DNA from: Nannocystis punicea
GTDB lineage: Bacteria > Myxococcota_A > Polyangia > Nannocystales > Nannocystaceae
Length of the DNA stretch: 64,000 bases
NCBI RefSeq assembly: GCF_026965555.1
Contig: NZ_CP114040.1
Location: 12,292,001-12,356,000, forward strand
Direction: 5' to 3'
A model generated the notes under the pieces. The model was not told the origin of the DNA. It saw only the letters and a program-made list of their open reading frames with translations, and made no database searches. The translations under genes and the position numbers were made by a program. Of the stretch, positions 17,781 to 26,798 are shown one piece after another. Within the stretch, counting starts at the first letter, position 1; each line of letters begins with the position of its first letter.

Positions 17781-17781
17781 G
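17776..17781 (+). promoter_or_regulatory. -10-like TATAAG close to the MMPL start
   Basis: TATAAG ends 12 nt before the ATG at 17794 and overlaps the stop of the upstream gene. No Shine-Dalgarno is visible. It may support an extra, nearly leaderless transcript for the exporter. Confidence 0.35.
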
Positions 17782-17793
17782 GCCCACGCCCGC

Positions 17794-20463
17794 ATGTCCG
17801 AGTCGTCCCGCGCAACCGGCCTCGCCGCCCTCGTCGTGCGCCGTCCGCTGGCGATCGTCGTCCTCGCTCTGGTGCTCGGCGTGCTCGGTTACTTCGGCAC
17901 GCGCCGGCTCGGCATCGACCAGGAGCTGCGCGCCCTCCTCCCCGACGACGCGCCCAGCGTCACTCGCCTCGACGCCGTCACCGAGCGCCTCGGCAACCAG
18001 TCCGACCTCTACGTCACGATCCGCGGCCCCTCGCGCGAGGCCAACCTCGCCCTCGGCGCCGCGATCGCCGACAACCTCGAGCAGCGCGACGACATCCACT
18101 ACGTCCTGTTCCGCCGCGACCCCGAGTTCTTCCGCGACAACCTCCTGCTCTACGCCGAGCTGCAGGACCTGCTCGACCTGCGCCAGCGCGTCATCGAGGC
18201 CATCCAGGCCCGCGTCCGGCGCGAGCTCAGCATGTTCCCCGAGGACCAGGCCGCGGGCGGCGAGGGCGACGACCTCGGCCTCGACGAAAAAGCGCTGCGC
18301 GAGCGCTACGGCCTCGATCGTGAGCCCTCGGAGTACTTCGAGCGCGACGAGGGCCGGCTCGTGGTCGTGCGCGCGCGGCCGACCCGGCCCAACACCGACA
18401 TCTCGTTCGCGCGCGGCCTGTCGCGCAACCTGCGGGCGGCGATCGACGGCCTGGAGCCGAAGCGCTTCCACCCGGAGATCGAGGTCACGATCGACGGCAG
18501 CTACGCCGAGCACACCGCCCAGGCCAGCAGCCTCGAGCGCGACATCATCTCCGGCACCGCGTTCGCCTTCGGCCTGCTGCTCCTGGTGGTGGCGATCTAC
18601 TTCCGCGGCCTGCGGGCGGTGCCGCTGGTGCTCGTGCCGCTGCTGATCGCGGTGGTCACCACCCTGGCGATCGGCTGGCTCGTCTACCGCGAGCTCAACC
18701 TCGTCAGCGCCTTCATCTTCGCCGTCACTCTCGGCCTCGGCATCGACTTCGGCACCCACATCCTCTCGCGCTACCGCGACGAGCGGCGCCGCGGCCTCGC
18801 GCAGTTCGAGGCGATCGCCACCACCATCGCCACCACCGGCGTGTCGACGGCCGGCGGCGCGCTGAGCACCGCGTTCGCGTTCCTGTTCCTGGTCCTGGCC
18901 GAGTTCCGCGGCTTCTCTCAGTTCGGGGTGATCGGCAGCCTCGGCATCATGATCGCCTTCGTCGCCGCGCTGGTGGTCCTGCCCGCGCTGGCGCTGGTGC
19001 TCGACCGCGTCGTCCCCTGGCGCGTGCCCCCGCCGCCGGCGCGCGAGGCCGCGGGCGCGCGGGTCGTCTCGCGCAAGTTCCCCTGGCTGGCCTTCGGGAC
19101 AGCCACGGTCTGCCTCGTCGGCGGGGTCCTCGGCGCCGCCCAGCTGCCGCGCGTCGGCTTCGAGTACAACCTCAGCAAGCTGGGCCCGCCCGACCGCACC
19201 AGCCCCGAGGAGCAGCAGCGGGCCAACCAGTACCGCGACGCCGTCGGCCGCACGCAGTCGACCGACCCGACCATCGTGCTGACCGACAGCCTGCCGCAGA
19301 CCGAGGCAGTGAACCGCCAGCTGCAGGCGATCCTCGACCTCGAGCCGGAGCAGATCGCCGAGATCACCGGCCTGCCGCCCTTCCCCGACACGCCGCGCAA
19401 GAAGCCCGAGCCCAAGCCCGAACCCGCGCCCAGGAAGCCCGCGGACGACGAGGAGGAAGAGGACGAGGACGTCGAGCCCGACGATCCGAAGTTCGTCCGC
19501 CTCGCCGAGCTCGCGCGCACGCGCGGCCCGGTCGACCCCGCGGTGCTCGAGCAGCTGAAGCAGTACCCGCCCGAGCGGCTGCGCGAGATGGACGACCTGC
19601 TCAGCAGCGTCCTGTCGATCTACAGCTTCGTGCCCGAGCTGCAGGCGGAGAAGCTCGAGGTCGTCCGCGACATCAAGGCCCGCATCGACAGGAAGCGCGG
19701 CTCGTTCTCCGACGCCGACCTCGAGAAGTTGAAGTCGTGGGAGCGCTACCTGCAGGTCGAGCGGCCGGTCGGGCCGGACGACCTGCCGCTGTGGGTCAAG
19801 GTCCAGTTCACCGACATGCACGGCGAGCTCGGCCGCTTCGTCGCCTGCTGGCAGCGCGGGCCCAAGTCGGAGTACGCCCACGCCAAGCGGATCCACGACG
19901 CCTTCGACACCATCGACACGCCGCTCGGCGCGGCCCCGGCGGTCGGCTCGCACTTCGTCGTGCCCGAGGTCGTCGACACCATCCGCGGCGACGGCCCGCT
20001 GGTGATGTGCGCCGTGTTCGGCGTGCTCATCGTCACCGCGCTGGTGATGTTCCGCAGCGTCGCCCACGCGGCGATCGTCCTGGCGACCGTCGGCTCGGCG
20101 CTCGGCTGGCTGGCCGCGGTGTTCGTGGCGATGGGCTGGACCCTCAACCTGTTCAACCTGGTCGCGCTGCCGCTGCTCGTCGGCATGGGTCAGGACGACT
20201 CGCTGCACATCATCCACCGTTACCGCGAGGAGGGCACAGGTCGGCTGGCGCACACCATGCGCGAGACCGGCGGCGCCGTCGTCCTCACCACGGTCACCAC
20301 GGTCATCGGCTTCTCGAGCATGCTGTTCGTCGACCACATCGGCCTGCGCTCGCTCGGCTGGACCGCCGTCGTCGGCATGACCTTCTGCCTGGTCGCCTCG
20401 CTCACGCTCGTGCCCGCTTGCCTGCGCCTCGGCGAGTGGTTGCGGGTCCGGCGCGGCGAGTGA
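17794..20463 (+). CDS. MMPL/RND family exporter
   Basis: 889 residues with RND symmetry. There is TM1 (about residues 17-36), a large periplasmic domain, TM2-6 (about 245-415), a second TM block start near 425, another periplasmic domain, and TM8-12 (about 730-885). Sterol-sensing-like segments are FAVTLGLGIDFGTHILSRYRDE and LPLLVGMGQDDSLHIIHRYREE, each with the proton-relay acidic pair. The second periplasmic loop has an unusual Pro/Lys/acidic insert at about 530-565 (KKPEPKPEPAPRK, then DDEEEEDEDVEPDD). MMPL proteins export lipids and glycolipids; glycosyltransferases on both sides suggest a glycolipid cargo (inference). Confidence 0.88.
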   Translation: MSESSRATGLAALVVRRPLAIVVLALVLGVLGYFGTRRLGIDQELRALLPDDAPSVTRLDAVTERLGNQSDLYVTIRGPSREANLALGAAIADNLEQRDDIHYVLFRRDPEFFRDNLLLYAELQDLLDLRQRVIEAIQARVRRELSMFPEDQAAGGEGDDLGLDEKALRERYGLDREPSEYFERDEGRLVVVRARPTRPNTDISFARGLSRNLRAAIDGLEPKRFHPEIEVTIDGSYAEHTAQASSLERDIISGTAFAFGLLLLVVAIYFRGLRAVPLVLVPLLIAVVTTLAIGWLVYRELNLVSAFIFAVTLGLGIDFGTHILSRYRDERRRGLAQFEAIATTIATTGVSTAGGALSTAFAFLFLVLAEFRGFSQFGVIGSLGIMIAFVAALVVLPALALVLDRVVPWRVPPPPAREAAGARVVSRKFPWLAFGTATVCLVGGVLGAAQLPRVGFEYNLSKLGPPDRTSPEEQQRANQYRDAVGRTQSTDPTIVLTDSLPQTEAVNRQLQAILDLEPEQIAEITGLPPFPDTPRKKPEPKPEPAPRKPADDEEEEDEDVEPDDPKFVRLAELARTRGPVDPAVLEQLKQYPPERLREMDDLLSSVLSIYSFVPELQAEKLEVVRDIKARIDRKRGSFSDADLEKLKSWERYLQVERPVGPDDLPLWVKVQFTDMHGELGRFVACWQRGPKSEYAHAKRIHDAFDTIDTPLGAAPAVGSHFVVPEVVDTIRGDGPLVMCAVFGVLIVTALVMFRSVAHAAIVLATVGSALGWLAAVFVAMGWTLNLFNLVALPLLVGMGQDDSLHIIHRYREEGTGRLAHTMRETGGAVVLTTVTTVIGFSSMLFVDHIGLRSLGWTAVVGMTFCLVASLTLVPACLRLGEWLRVRRGE

Positions 20464-20639
20464 GAGGTCCTTTTCGACATGTTCCGAACGCCAGATGACA
20501 CCCCGGCGCCGCTCGCCGCCGTCCTGCCGGTCGCCGTGCGCCCGGCCGTGCGCCCGTGCGCACCCGTGCACGGTTTGCCCGGGCGCGCAAGCGCGCAGAC
20601 TGGCCTGGTGTGGGGCAAAGCCGCTACAGTGAGGGCAAG

Positions 20640-21806
20640 ATGCGCATCGCCCTCGTGATGGCCGGCGGCGGCGGCTCTCGCCTCTGGCCTGCGTCGACCC
20701 CCGAGCGGCCCAAGCAATTCATGGCCCTGCGGGACGACCGGCGGCAGAGCCTCCTCGCGGCCGCGGTCGACCGCGCGGCCGCGGTCGCCGGCGCCGACTG
20801 CACCTTCCTCGTCACCACCGCCGGGCTGGCCGCCGCCGTCCGCGCAGCCGCGCCGCAGCTCGCGCCCGAGCAAGTGATCGAGGAGCCGTGCCCGCGCAGC
20901 ACCGCGCCGTGCGTGGCCCTCTCGCTGGTCCACATCGTCGAGCGCCTGCGCGCGCGCGGCTGGTCCGAGAGACAGATCGACGAGACCGCGCTGATGGTCC
21001 TGCCGTCCGACCATCACATCGGCGACGAGGCCCGCTTCGCCGACCTGCTCGCGCGCGCCTGCGACTGCGCCGCGGAGACCCGCGACGTCGTCGTCCTCGG
21101 CGTCACGCCCACGCGGCCCGAGACCGGCTACGGCTACATCGAGCGCGACGGCGTGCCGCAGTCGTCGCAGTGCGACACCGCGTGCGCCTCGCTGAGCCTC
21201 TACTCGGCGGTGCGCTTCGTCGAGAAGCCGAACCTCGCCCGCGCGCGCGAGTTCCTGGCCAGCGGTCGGTTCCTGTGGAACGCCGGCGTGTGCATCACGC
21301 CGATCGGTCGCCTGCTGGCGGAGTACCAGCGCCACGCGCCGGCGCTGTGGCAGGCGTTCGCGCCGGTGATCTCGGCCCTGCGCGAGGGCGAGGCCGAGCT
21401 GGCCCGCGCGCGCACTGCCGCCGCCTACGCGTCGATCCAGCCGGCCTCGATCGACGTGGCGATCCTCGAGCAGCTCGCCGACCTGCGGGTCGCCGCCAGC
21501 GACGTCGCCTGGACCGACCTCGGCTCGTGGGCGGCCATCCGCGAGGCCCTCCCGCGCGACGCCGACGGCTTCGCCGTCCACGCCGAGAACGGCGCCGCTG
21601 TCCACGTCGTCGACGGCCACGACGGCCTGGTCTGGACCGACGGCGCCGACGTCGCGATCGTCGGCCTCGACGGCATCGCCGTCATCTCGTCGGGCGGCCG
21701 GATCCTCGTCTGCCCGCTCGAGCGCGCCCAGGAGGTCCGCGCCGCCGCCGAGGCCGCCGCCAGGCACGCGGCAGTCCGCCCGCGCCCCAAGCCCGACGAG
21801 ACGTGA
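20640..21806 (+). CDS. manC: Mannose-1-phosphate guanylyltransferase
   Basis: 388 residues. Nucleotidyltransferase signature GGGGSRLWPASTPERPKQF, then LPSDHHIGDEARF, RPETGYGYIERDG, FVEKPNLARAREFLASGRFLWNAGVC and AWTDLGSWAAI. It makes GDP-mannose from mannose-1-phosphate and GTP (family knowledge). There is no fused phosphomannose isomerase domain, so it is the short type. ATG 20640 has GAGGGCAAG immediately upstream and a TACAGT hexamer at 20625-20630. It likely supplies the sugar donor for the adjacent glycosyltransferases. The 176-bp gap before it contains a weak palindrome around 20464-20489. Confidence 0.9.
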   Translation: MRIALVMAGGGGSRLWPASTPERPKQFMALRDDRRQSLLAAAVDRAAAVAGADCTFLVTTAGLAAAVRAAAPQLAPEQVIEEPCPRSTAPCVALSLVHIVERLRARGWSERQIDETALMVLPSDHHIGDEARFADLLARACDCAAETRDVVVLGVTPTRPETGYGYIERDGVPQSSQCDTACASLSLYSAVRFVEKPNLARAREFLASGRFLWNAGVCITPIGRLLAEYQRHAPALWQAFAPVISALREGEAELARARTAAAYASIQPASIDVAILEQLADLRVAASDVAWTDLGSWAAIREALPRDADGFAVHAENGAAVHVVDGHDGLVWTDGADVAIVGLDGIAVISSGGRILVCPLERAQEVRAAAEAAARHAAVRPRPKPDET

Positions 21807-21810
21807 GCGC

Positions 21811-21830
21811 AGCTGTCCCGAGAGACAGCT
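21811..21830. terminator. Hairpin just after manC
   Basis: AGCTGTC and GACAGCT arms (7 bp) around CCGAGA, 4 nt after the manC stop. It belongs to the CTGTCC/GGACAG subtype of the dispersed family. Position suits a terminator, but there is no U-tract. Confidence 0.5.
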
Positions 21831-21878
21831 GACTGCGCACCGGGCCGAGCCGTCGCGGAGGACGGCATCGTCTCACGA

Positions 21879-22140
21879 GCGAGATGTCCCGCGGGACAGG
21901 CGCATTCGGCGGGCGCGGAACGTGCGAGATGTCTCGAGGGACAGGCGACTTGGCGGGCGCGGAAATCAGATGTTCTCGAGCGAGATGTCCCACGGGACAG
22001 GCGACTCGGCGAGCGCGGAAATCAGATGTCTCTCGAGCGAGATGCCCCGCGGGACAGGCGACTCGGCGGGCACGAAAATTCGGTTGGCTCTCGCGCGAGA
22101 CGTCCTGCGGGACCGGTGCATTCGTGGAACATTGACGTCA
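21879..22140. repeat. Tandem array of five units built on the palindrome
   Basis: Units start near 21879, 21925, 21980, 22037 and 22096 and are 46-59 bp long. Each begins GCGAGATGTCCCGCGGGACA or a variant, continues GGCGACTCGGCGGGCGCGGAAATC and ends CAGATGTCTCTCGA. The core at 21885-21898 is a perfect 14-bp palindrome. Later units decay (CGTCCTGCGGGACC at 22101). The spacing looks like arm-plus-linker duplication rather than insertion of independent copies. Confidence 0.85.
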
Positions 22141-22141
22141 G

Positions 22142-22317
22142 ATGTCTCTCGAGACAGCCGGCCCGCGAGGCTCTCGCCAAGCTCCTCGAGCTCCGCCGCG
22201 AAGATCTTCGTCTGCCGCACGCCCGACCTCGGGCCGATGGATGTCTCGAGACAACCGGCCCGCGAGGGCCACCGGCGAAGCTCCACGTCCGCCGCGCGCC
22301 CGACCTCGGGCCGATGC
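22142..22317. repeat. Two-copy direct repeat with palindromic head
   Basis: Copies at about 22142-22239 and 22240-22317. Both begin ATGTCTCGAGACA or ATGTCTCTCGAGACA (self-complementary), then ACCGGCCCGCGAGG, and both end GCCCGACCTCGGGCCGATG. They differ by an internal deletion or insertion of about 20 bp. With the preceding five-unit array this fills most of the 703-bp gap 21807-22509, which holds no gene. Confidence 0.75.
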
Positions 22318-22495
22318 ATCAGGTCGCTCGTCGTCGCCGTCGCTGCGAGCTTCGACCTCGGCACCGGTCACCCGGGTGCTCTCGGCTCGCAGCTTCGTCG
22401 AAGCAGTCGCCGGCCCACGCGCGCGGTCCCCGGCCTTTGCCGCCCCGCGCGAGGCCTCGCACACCGGCGCGCCTGGGCCCGCCGCGGCGCTTCGT

Positions 22496-22501
22496 TATAC
22501 T
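22496..22501 (+). promoter_or_regulatory. -10 hexamer TATACT of a probable leaderless gene
   Basis: TATACT ends 8 nt before the GTG at 22510 in otherwise GC-only sequence, and no ribosome-binding site is present. Transcription would start at or within a base or two of the start codon. Confidence 0.5.
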
Positions 22502-22509
22502 CGGCGCAC

Positions 22510-23916
22510 GTGACGAGCACCGAGGCAAGCACTCGCGCCACGCCGCCGCAGTGGCTGCGGCGCGTCGCCATTCTCAACGACTACGCGCGGGTCCCCTACG
22601 CCAACGGCTCCTCGTTCGCCTCGCAGATGTTGCGGCGGGAATTCGCCGCGCGCGGGCAGGAGGTCACGGTCATCGGCCCCAACGACCCGCACGCGCGGCC
22701 CGACCAGTTGCCGCCGCGGCGGATCTTGCTGCCCTCGTTGCCGCTGCGCAATCACCCGGGGGTGTACATGCCGTTCCCCTCGGCGCGCAGCTTTCGCGAG
22801 GCGGCGGCGCAGAAGTTCGACTTCGTGCTCAGCCAGAGCAACCACGACCTGTGCGACCTCGGCGTGTGGCTGCGCTTCAAGCACGACGTACCGCTGCTGT
22901 GCGTCAACACGCTGCACCTGCCGAGCGTCTACGGCGTGGTCCTGAGCGACCGCATGCGCAAGAACCGGACCATCAACGGCCTGTTCGAGGACCGGCTGAT
23001 GCCCTGGCTCGAGCACCACTGCGCCGAGGTCTACAACCTCGGCGACGGCCTCATCGTCCTCGCCGAGGGCCTCGTCGACTACTGGCGCGAGCGCGGCGTG
23101 ACCGTGCCGATCCACGTGATCCCGCGGGCCGTCGCCCCGCACATCTTCGACGCCCCCGCCGGCCCCGATCCCTTCCCGGCCGGCGCCGTCGCGGGCCAGC
23201 GCCTGCTCGTCGTCTGCCGTCACTCGCGCGAGAAGGGCATCGAGCGGCTCTTGCGGCTGTTCGCCCGCCACATCGCGCCCGCGCGCCCGCAGGCGTCGCT
23301 CACCCTCGTCGGCGACGGCCCCGACCACGACCACTTCCGCGCGCTCGCCGACCGCCTCGGCTTGCAGGAGCGGGTCCACTTCGTCGGCGAGGTGCCCGTC
23401 ACCGAGGTGCCCAACTACTACCGGCACGCCGACCTGTTCGTCTACACCTCCCTGTCCGAGACCTACGGCCAGGTCGTCAGCGAGGCGATGTGGTGCGGCC
23501 TCGCGGCCGTCGCCTTCGCCGACGGCATGGGCGTGTCGCAGCAGATCCGCGACGGCCGCGACGGCTTCCTCGTCGACCCTGGCCCCGACCACGACGCCGC
23601 CGACGCCGAGTTCGGCGCCCGTGTGGTCGAGCTGCTCGGCGACGAGGCTGCTCTCGAGAACATGTCCGAAGAGGCATCTCGCCACGCCCGCGACCGCGCC
23701 GACCCGGGGCGCAGCATCGCCCGCTACTACGCCGCCTTCGAGGCCGCGCGCGAGCACTGCCGCAGCACCGCCGCCGAGCGCCGCGCCCAGGGCCTGAACA
23801 CGCCCAGGCTGATCTCCCGCTGGCTCGCGGTCCACGGCGCCGTGGTCGGCCTCAGCGCCCTGCGGCCCCCCGCCCTGCTCAACCGCAACGGCGGCGAGCA
23901 ACCCGCCTGGAGCTAG
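22510..23916 (+). CDS. Family 4 (GT-B) glycosyltransferase
   Basis: 468 residues. The N-terminal domain begins RRVAILNDYARVPYANGSSFASQMLRREFAARGQEVTVIGP. The donor domain has LLVVCRHSREKGIERLLRLF, SLTLVGDGPDHDHFRALADRL, and an EX7E-type motif in SETYGQVVSEAMWCGLAAVAF. Typical of mannosyl- or glucosyltransferases acting on lipids. GTG 22510 was chosen for its leaderless -10 box; the frame upstream runs through repeats. Residues 384-388 (NMSEE) come from a dispersed palindrome at 23661-23677, in the C-terminal helix region ALENMSEEASRHARD. The C-terminal extension of about 60 residues is unassigned. Confidence 0.87.
   Translation: MTSTEASTRATPPQWLRRVAILNDYARVPYANGSSFASQMLRREFAARGQEVTVIGPNDPHARPDQLPPRRILLPSLPLRNHPGVYMPFPSARSFREAAAQKFDFVLSQSNHDLCDLGVWLRFKHDVPLLCVNTLHLPSVYGVVLSDRMRKNRTINGLFEDRLMPWLEHHCAEVYNLGDGLIVLAEGLVDYWRERGVTVPIHVIPRAVAPHIFDAPAGPDPFPAGAVAGQRLLVVCRHSREKGIERLLRLFARHIAPARPQASLTLVGDGPDHDHFRALADRLGLQERVHFVGEVPVTEVPNYYRHADLFVYTSLSETYGQVVSEAMWCGLAAVAFADGMGVSQQIRDGRDGFLVDPGPDHDAADAEFGARVVELLGDEAALENMSEEASRHARDRADPGRSIARYYAAFEAAREHCRSTAAERRAQGLNTPRLISRWLAVHGAVVGLSALRPPALLNRNGGEQPAWS
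23661..23677. repeat. In-frame palindrome encoding NMSEEA
   Basis: CATGTCCGAAGAGGCAT is in frame in the glycosyltransferase (ATG at codon 385). Flanking sequence is ordinary coding sequence, so the element was accommodated without disrupting the gene. Confidence 0.7.
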
Positions 23917-23923
23917 CTCGCTG

Positions 23924-23965
23924 TGTTCTAAAGGGCATGTCCCAACAGACATGACCCTCAGAACA
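23924..23965. terminator. Imperfect long hairpin between convergent genes
   Basis: Outer arms TGTTCT (23924-23929) and AGAACA (23960-23965) enclose inner arms AGGGCATGTC and GACATGACCCT with small bulges around a CCAACA loop. It sits between the plus-strand GT4 stop (23916) and the minus-strand aarF stop (23969). An extended member of the dispersed family, plausibly a shared terminator. Confidence 0.55.
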
Positions 23966-23968
23966 GGC

Positions 23969-25315
23969 TCATCCCGACGCGTTGGCCAGGGCGATGTCGA
24001 GGAAGGGCTGGACCATGTCGAGCACGCGCCCGCGGGCGCGGACGCGGCGCAGGTTGCCGAAGTGGCCGGCGATCGCGCGGTCGATGAAGATGATCTGCTG
24101 CGACGGCTGGAACGAGGCCAGGCGCTTGATGGCCGCGGGGAGCAGCCGGATCACGTCGTCGTGCAGGGTCGCGCTCGCGTAGTCGAACGGCTCGCCGGTG
24201 AGGAACGGCAGCGCCAGCACGTCGCGCCACTGCTTGTAAAAGGCCGGCTCGACCGGCGGCCCGTCGGGGTTGCGCACGCCGAGCCCGCGCAGGCCCTCGT
24301 CGACGCCGCCCCAGTCCTCGGCGATCCCGCAGCGGATCGTCTTCGCGTAGGCCGCCGCGATCTCCGGCGGCACCTGCTTCACGCAGCCGAAGTCGTACAG
24401 GACGACGTCGCCGTTCGGGCGGAACGCCAGGTTGCCGGGGTTCGGGTCGGCGTGCAGAAGCCGGTGCTGGAACAGCTGGGCCGACAGCGCGCGGAACAGG
24501 TTGTCGCCGATCCGGTCGCGCAGCTGCTGCGAGTAGCCGCGGGCGTCGAGCTCGTCGATGCGGTCACCTGGCTCATAAGTCAGGGTGAGCACGCGCTGCG
24601 ACGAGCGCTCGCCGACGACCTCGGGGACGATGACGTGGTCGTCGCCGCGGTGGATCTCGCGGAAGCGGCGGACGTTGTCGGCCTCGTTGCAGTAGTCGAG
24701 CTCCTCGACCAGGCGGGCGCGGATCTCCGCGAACACCTCGTCGAGGCTCTGCTGCTTGACGTCGACCAGGCCCGTCGCGCGCTTGACGAAGCCGCCGGCC
24801 TTGAGGGCGAACTTCAGCTGCGCCAGGTCGGAGTCGACGGCGCCGTCGACGCCCGGGTACTGCACCTTGACCACGACCTCGCGGCCGTCGTCGGTGGTCG
24901 CGCGGTGGACCTGGCCGATCGACGCCGCCGCGAACGGCTCGACCTCGAAGCGTTTGAACAGCACCTCCGGCGGGGCGCCGAGCTCGGCCTCGAGCTGGCG
25001 GGCGATCACCGCGAAGTCGACCGGCGGCGCCTGCCGCTGCAGCGAGCGCAGCGCCTCCGACAGCTCCTTCGGCAGCAGGTCGCTGGCGATCGACGCCATC
25101 TGCCCGACCTTCATCACCGCGCCCTTGAGCTCGCCGAGCGTCCGCGCGATGCGCCCGCCGTTGAGCTCGTGGGCCGCGTTGCGCTCGCGCTCGGCGTCCT
25201 CCTCCGACTGGAACAGCCCCTTGATCCGCGTCTTCGCGTAGCTGCCCGCGACCTGCGCGGTCATGCCGGCGAGCTTGAAGAAGCGCCTCCCCTTCGTGAC
25301 CGGGCCCTCGTTCAT
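23969..25315 (-). CDS. ABC1/UbiB (AarF/ADCK) family atypical kinase
   Basis: 448 residues. All family motifs are visible: KxGQ in VMKVGQMAS, the Ala-rich loop EPFAAASIGQVHRA, VVVKVQYPGV with the lysine, RLVEELDYCNEADN, catalytic HADPNPGNL and YDFGC (DFG). UbiB-like proteins support ubiquinone or lipid metabolism through an atypical ATPase activity. ATG 25315. Divergent from the WYL regulator gene across a 466-bp spacer. No quinone-biosynthesis gene is next to it. Confidence 0.88.
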   Translation of the reverse strand: MNEGPVTKGRRFFKLAGMTAQVAGSYAKTRIKGLFQSEEDAERERNAAHELNGGRIARTLGELKGAVMKVGQMASIASDLLPKELSEALRSLQRQAPPVDFAVIARQLEAELGAPPEVLFKRFEVEPFAAASIGQVHRATTDDGREVVVKVQYPGVDGAVDSDLAQLKFALKAGGFVKRATGLVDVKQQSLDEVFAEIRARLVEELDYCNEADNVRRFREIHRGDDHVIVPEVVGERSSQRVLTLTYEPGDRIDELDARGYSQQLRDRIGDNLFRALSAQLFQHRLLHADPNPGNLAFRPNGDVVLYDFGCVKQVPPEIAAAYAKTIRCGIAEDWGGVDEGLRGLGVRNPDGPPVEPAFYKQWRDVLALPFLTGEPFDYASATLHDDVIRLLPAAIKRLASFQPSQQIIFIDRAIAGHFGNLRRVRARGRVLDMVQPFLDIALANASG

Positions 25316-25781
25316 CGCCGCTCGCCCCGGCTCTTACTCTGCCCGCCCGCAACGGCCCGCGCAAGCCCGCGCGCTCGCGCGTCGCAGGCCCGCGCTCGCG
25401 GGCCGGGCCGTCGCCGGAACGTGACCCGACCGACGTCGGCGGATCCTCCGCAAGCTGTCCTTCGGGACAGTTCCTCCGCCGCGGAATAAATGTCCTCACG
25501 GACATGTTCCAACGGGCAACTTCGGCCCGTCCCCGCCGCCGCGGTCGAGGGGAGTGATTACCTCCGTCCCGGTGTGCGCTGGCTCGCGGGCGGGGTCCCG
25601 CGGGCGCCCCCTCGCCGGCGCCCGCAACGCCGCAGATCGACCGCCTGCGCCGGAGCCGGGCGGAACGGCCGCCGGGGCCGGGGAGCGGGCGCTCGCGGGG
25701 GCTGTGCCCCGCCGGACCCGCCGGGCGAGGAGCCCGCGCCGCCGGCCCCGCGAGCCTGTAGGATGAGCCACGGAGCCGACC
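25316..25781. other. 466-bp divergent spacer with two perfect hairpins
   Basis: No gene seen. Two dispersed palindromes occur 20 nt apart. At 25455-25470, CTGTCC/GGACAG flank a TTCG tetraloop; at 25490-25505, ATGTCC/GGACAT flank TCAC. A TAGGAT hexamer at 25759-25764, 17 nt before the WYL start, is a possible -10. Confidence 0.65.
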
Positions 25782-26798
25782 GTGACCCGCGAAGCGAAGC
25801 CAGACTCGTCGAGGACCGTCCAGGAGACCGCGCGCTTCATCCTCCGCTACTTGCGAGAGAACGCCGACGGCGCGACCAAGGAGACGCTCTCCACCAAGGC
25901 CGGCGTCGCCGGCGTGACGGTGCAGCGGGCGCTCAAGTACATGCGCGAGGAGTGGGACGCGCCGCTCGAGTTCGTGCACGCGAGCAAGGTGTGGAAGCTG
26001 CTCGACGACAAGTTCACGCTGCCGCTGACCGACCCGGACCCGGAGGACCTCGCGGCGGTGGTGTTCGCGTCGGCGCTGCTGCAGCCGGTCGCCGACGCCG
26101 AGCTCAACGCCCGCGTCAAGCGGTTGGTCGAGCAGATGGACGCCGCCGTCGAGGAGACGCAGAAGAACGCGGCCAAGGTGCGGCCGAAGAGCGTGACCGC
26201 GACGCTGACCACCGGCACGCGGGTCGACTCGCGGCTGGTGTCGAAGCTGTTGCAGGCGGTCGGCTCGGGCGTGGTGCGCATCGAGTACGACAGCCCGTGG
26301 TCGGGCTCGCGCAAGACCCACGACGTCGAGCCGTGGCAGCTGCGGCTGCACGACGGCGTGATGTACATGCGCGCGTTCTCGCGGACGACCGGCGACGCGC
26401 GCAGCTTCCGGGTCGCGCAGATCGTCCACGCGCGCGTGCTGCCGGGCCAGACCCCGCGCGAGGCCGTGCCGACCAAGAACAACCTGTGGGGCGGTTCGGA
26501 GCCGGGCTACGGCATCGACAGCGACCGCCCCGGCGTCGCCACCCTGCGCGTGCGCGGCGGCGTGGCCCGGTGGATCGCCAACCTCGTGTGGGACCCCGGC
26601 CAGGAGGACAGGTGGATCGAGCCGGGCGAGCTGCTCGAGCGCAAGGTGCCGTACCACTCGTGTCGCGAGTTCGCGCGGCGGCTGTTCACGATCGTCGACG
26701 GCCTCGAGTCGATCGAGCCGACCGAGCTGCGCGAGGAGGTCGTCAGCGACGCGCGCGCCTTCCTCGACCGCCTCGATCGCCACGCCGCGCAGGCGTGA
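25782..26798 (+). CDS. WYL-domain transcriptional regulator
   Basis: 338 residues. The N-terminal winged helix (about residues 10-60) reads TVQETARFILRYLRENADGATKETL and VTVQRALKYM. The central WYL domain (about 165-240) has RIEYDSPWSGSRKTHDVEPWQLRLHDGVMYMRAF, followed by a C-terminal WCX-like region (LRVRGGVARWIANLVWDPGQEDRW). It likely binds DNA and senses a small ligand or nucleic acid through the WYL fold. GTG 25782 has GGAG 7-10 nt upstream. Target unknown; WYL regulators often control DNA-damage or defence genes, but none is adjacent. Confidence 0.85.
   Translation: MTREAKPDSSRTVQETARFILRYLRENADGATKETLSTKAGVAGVTVQRALKYMREEWDAPLEFVHASKVWKLLDDKFTLPLTDPDPEDLAAVVFASALLQPVADAELNARVKRLVEQMDAAVEETQKNAAKVRPKSVTATLTTGTRVDSRLVSKLLQAVGSGVVRIEYDSPWSGSRKTHDVEPWQLRLHDGVMYMRAFSRTTGDARSFRVAQIVHARVLPGQTPREAVPTKNNLWGGSEPGYGIDSDRPGVATLRVRGGVARWIANLVWDPGQEDRWIEPGELLERKVPYHSCREFARRLFTIVDGLESIEPTELREEVVSDARAFLDRLDRHAAQA

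Noticed and set aside
15003..17795. Minus-strand frame through the tandem repeat array and the deacetylase region
   Set aside because: Contains repeated PLAGAST-like peptides created by the DNA array; overlaps two genuine plus-strand genes.
17752..20571. Large minus-strand open frame opposite the MMPL exporter
   Set aside because: Low-complexity shadow of the exporter gene; no recognisable motif and no start signal.
15428..22317. Possibility that the tandem arrays are CRISPRs
   Set aside because: Repeat units are degenerate, spacers are not unique sequences of constant length, and no cas gene is present.
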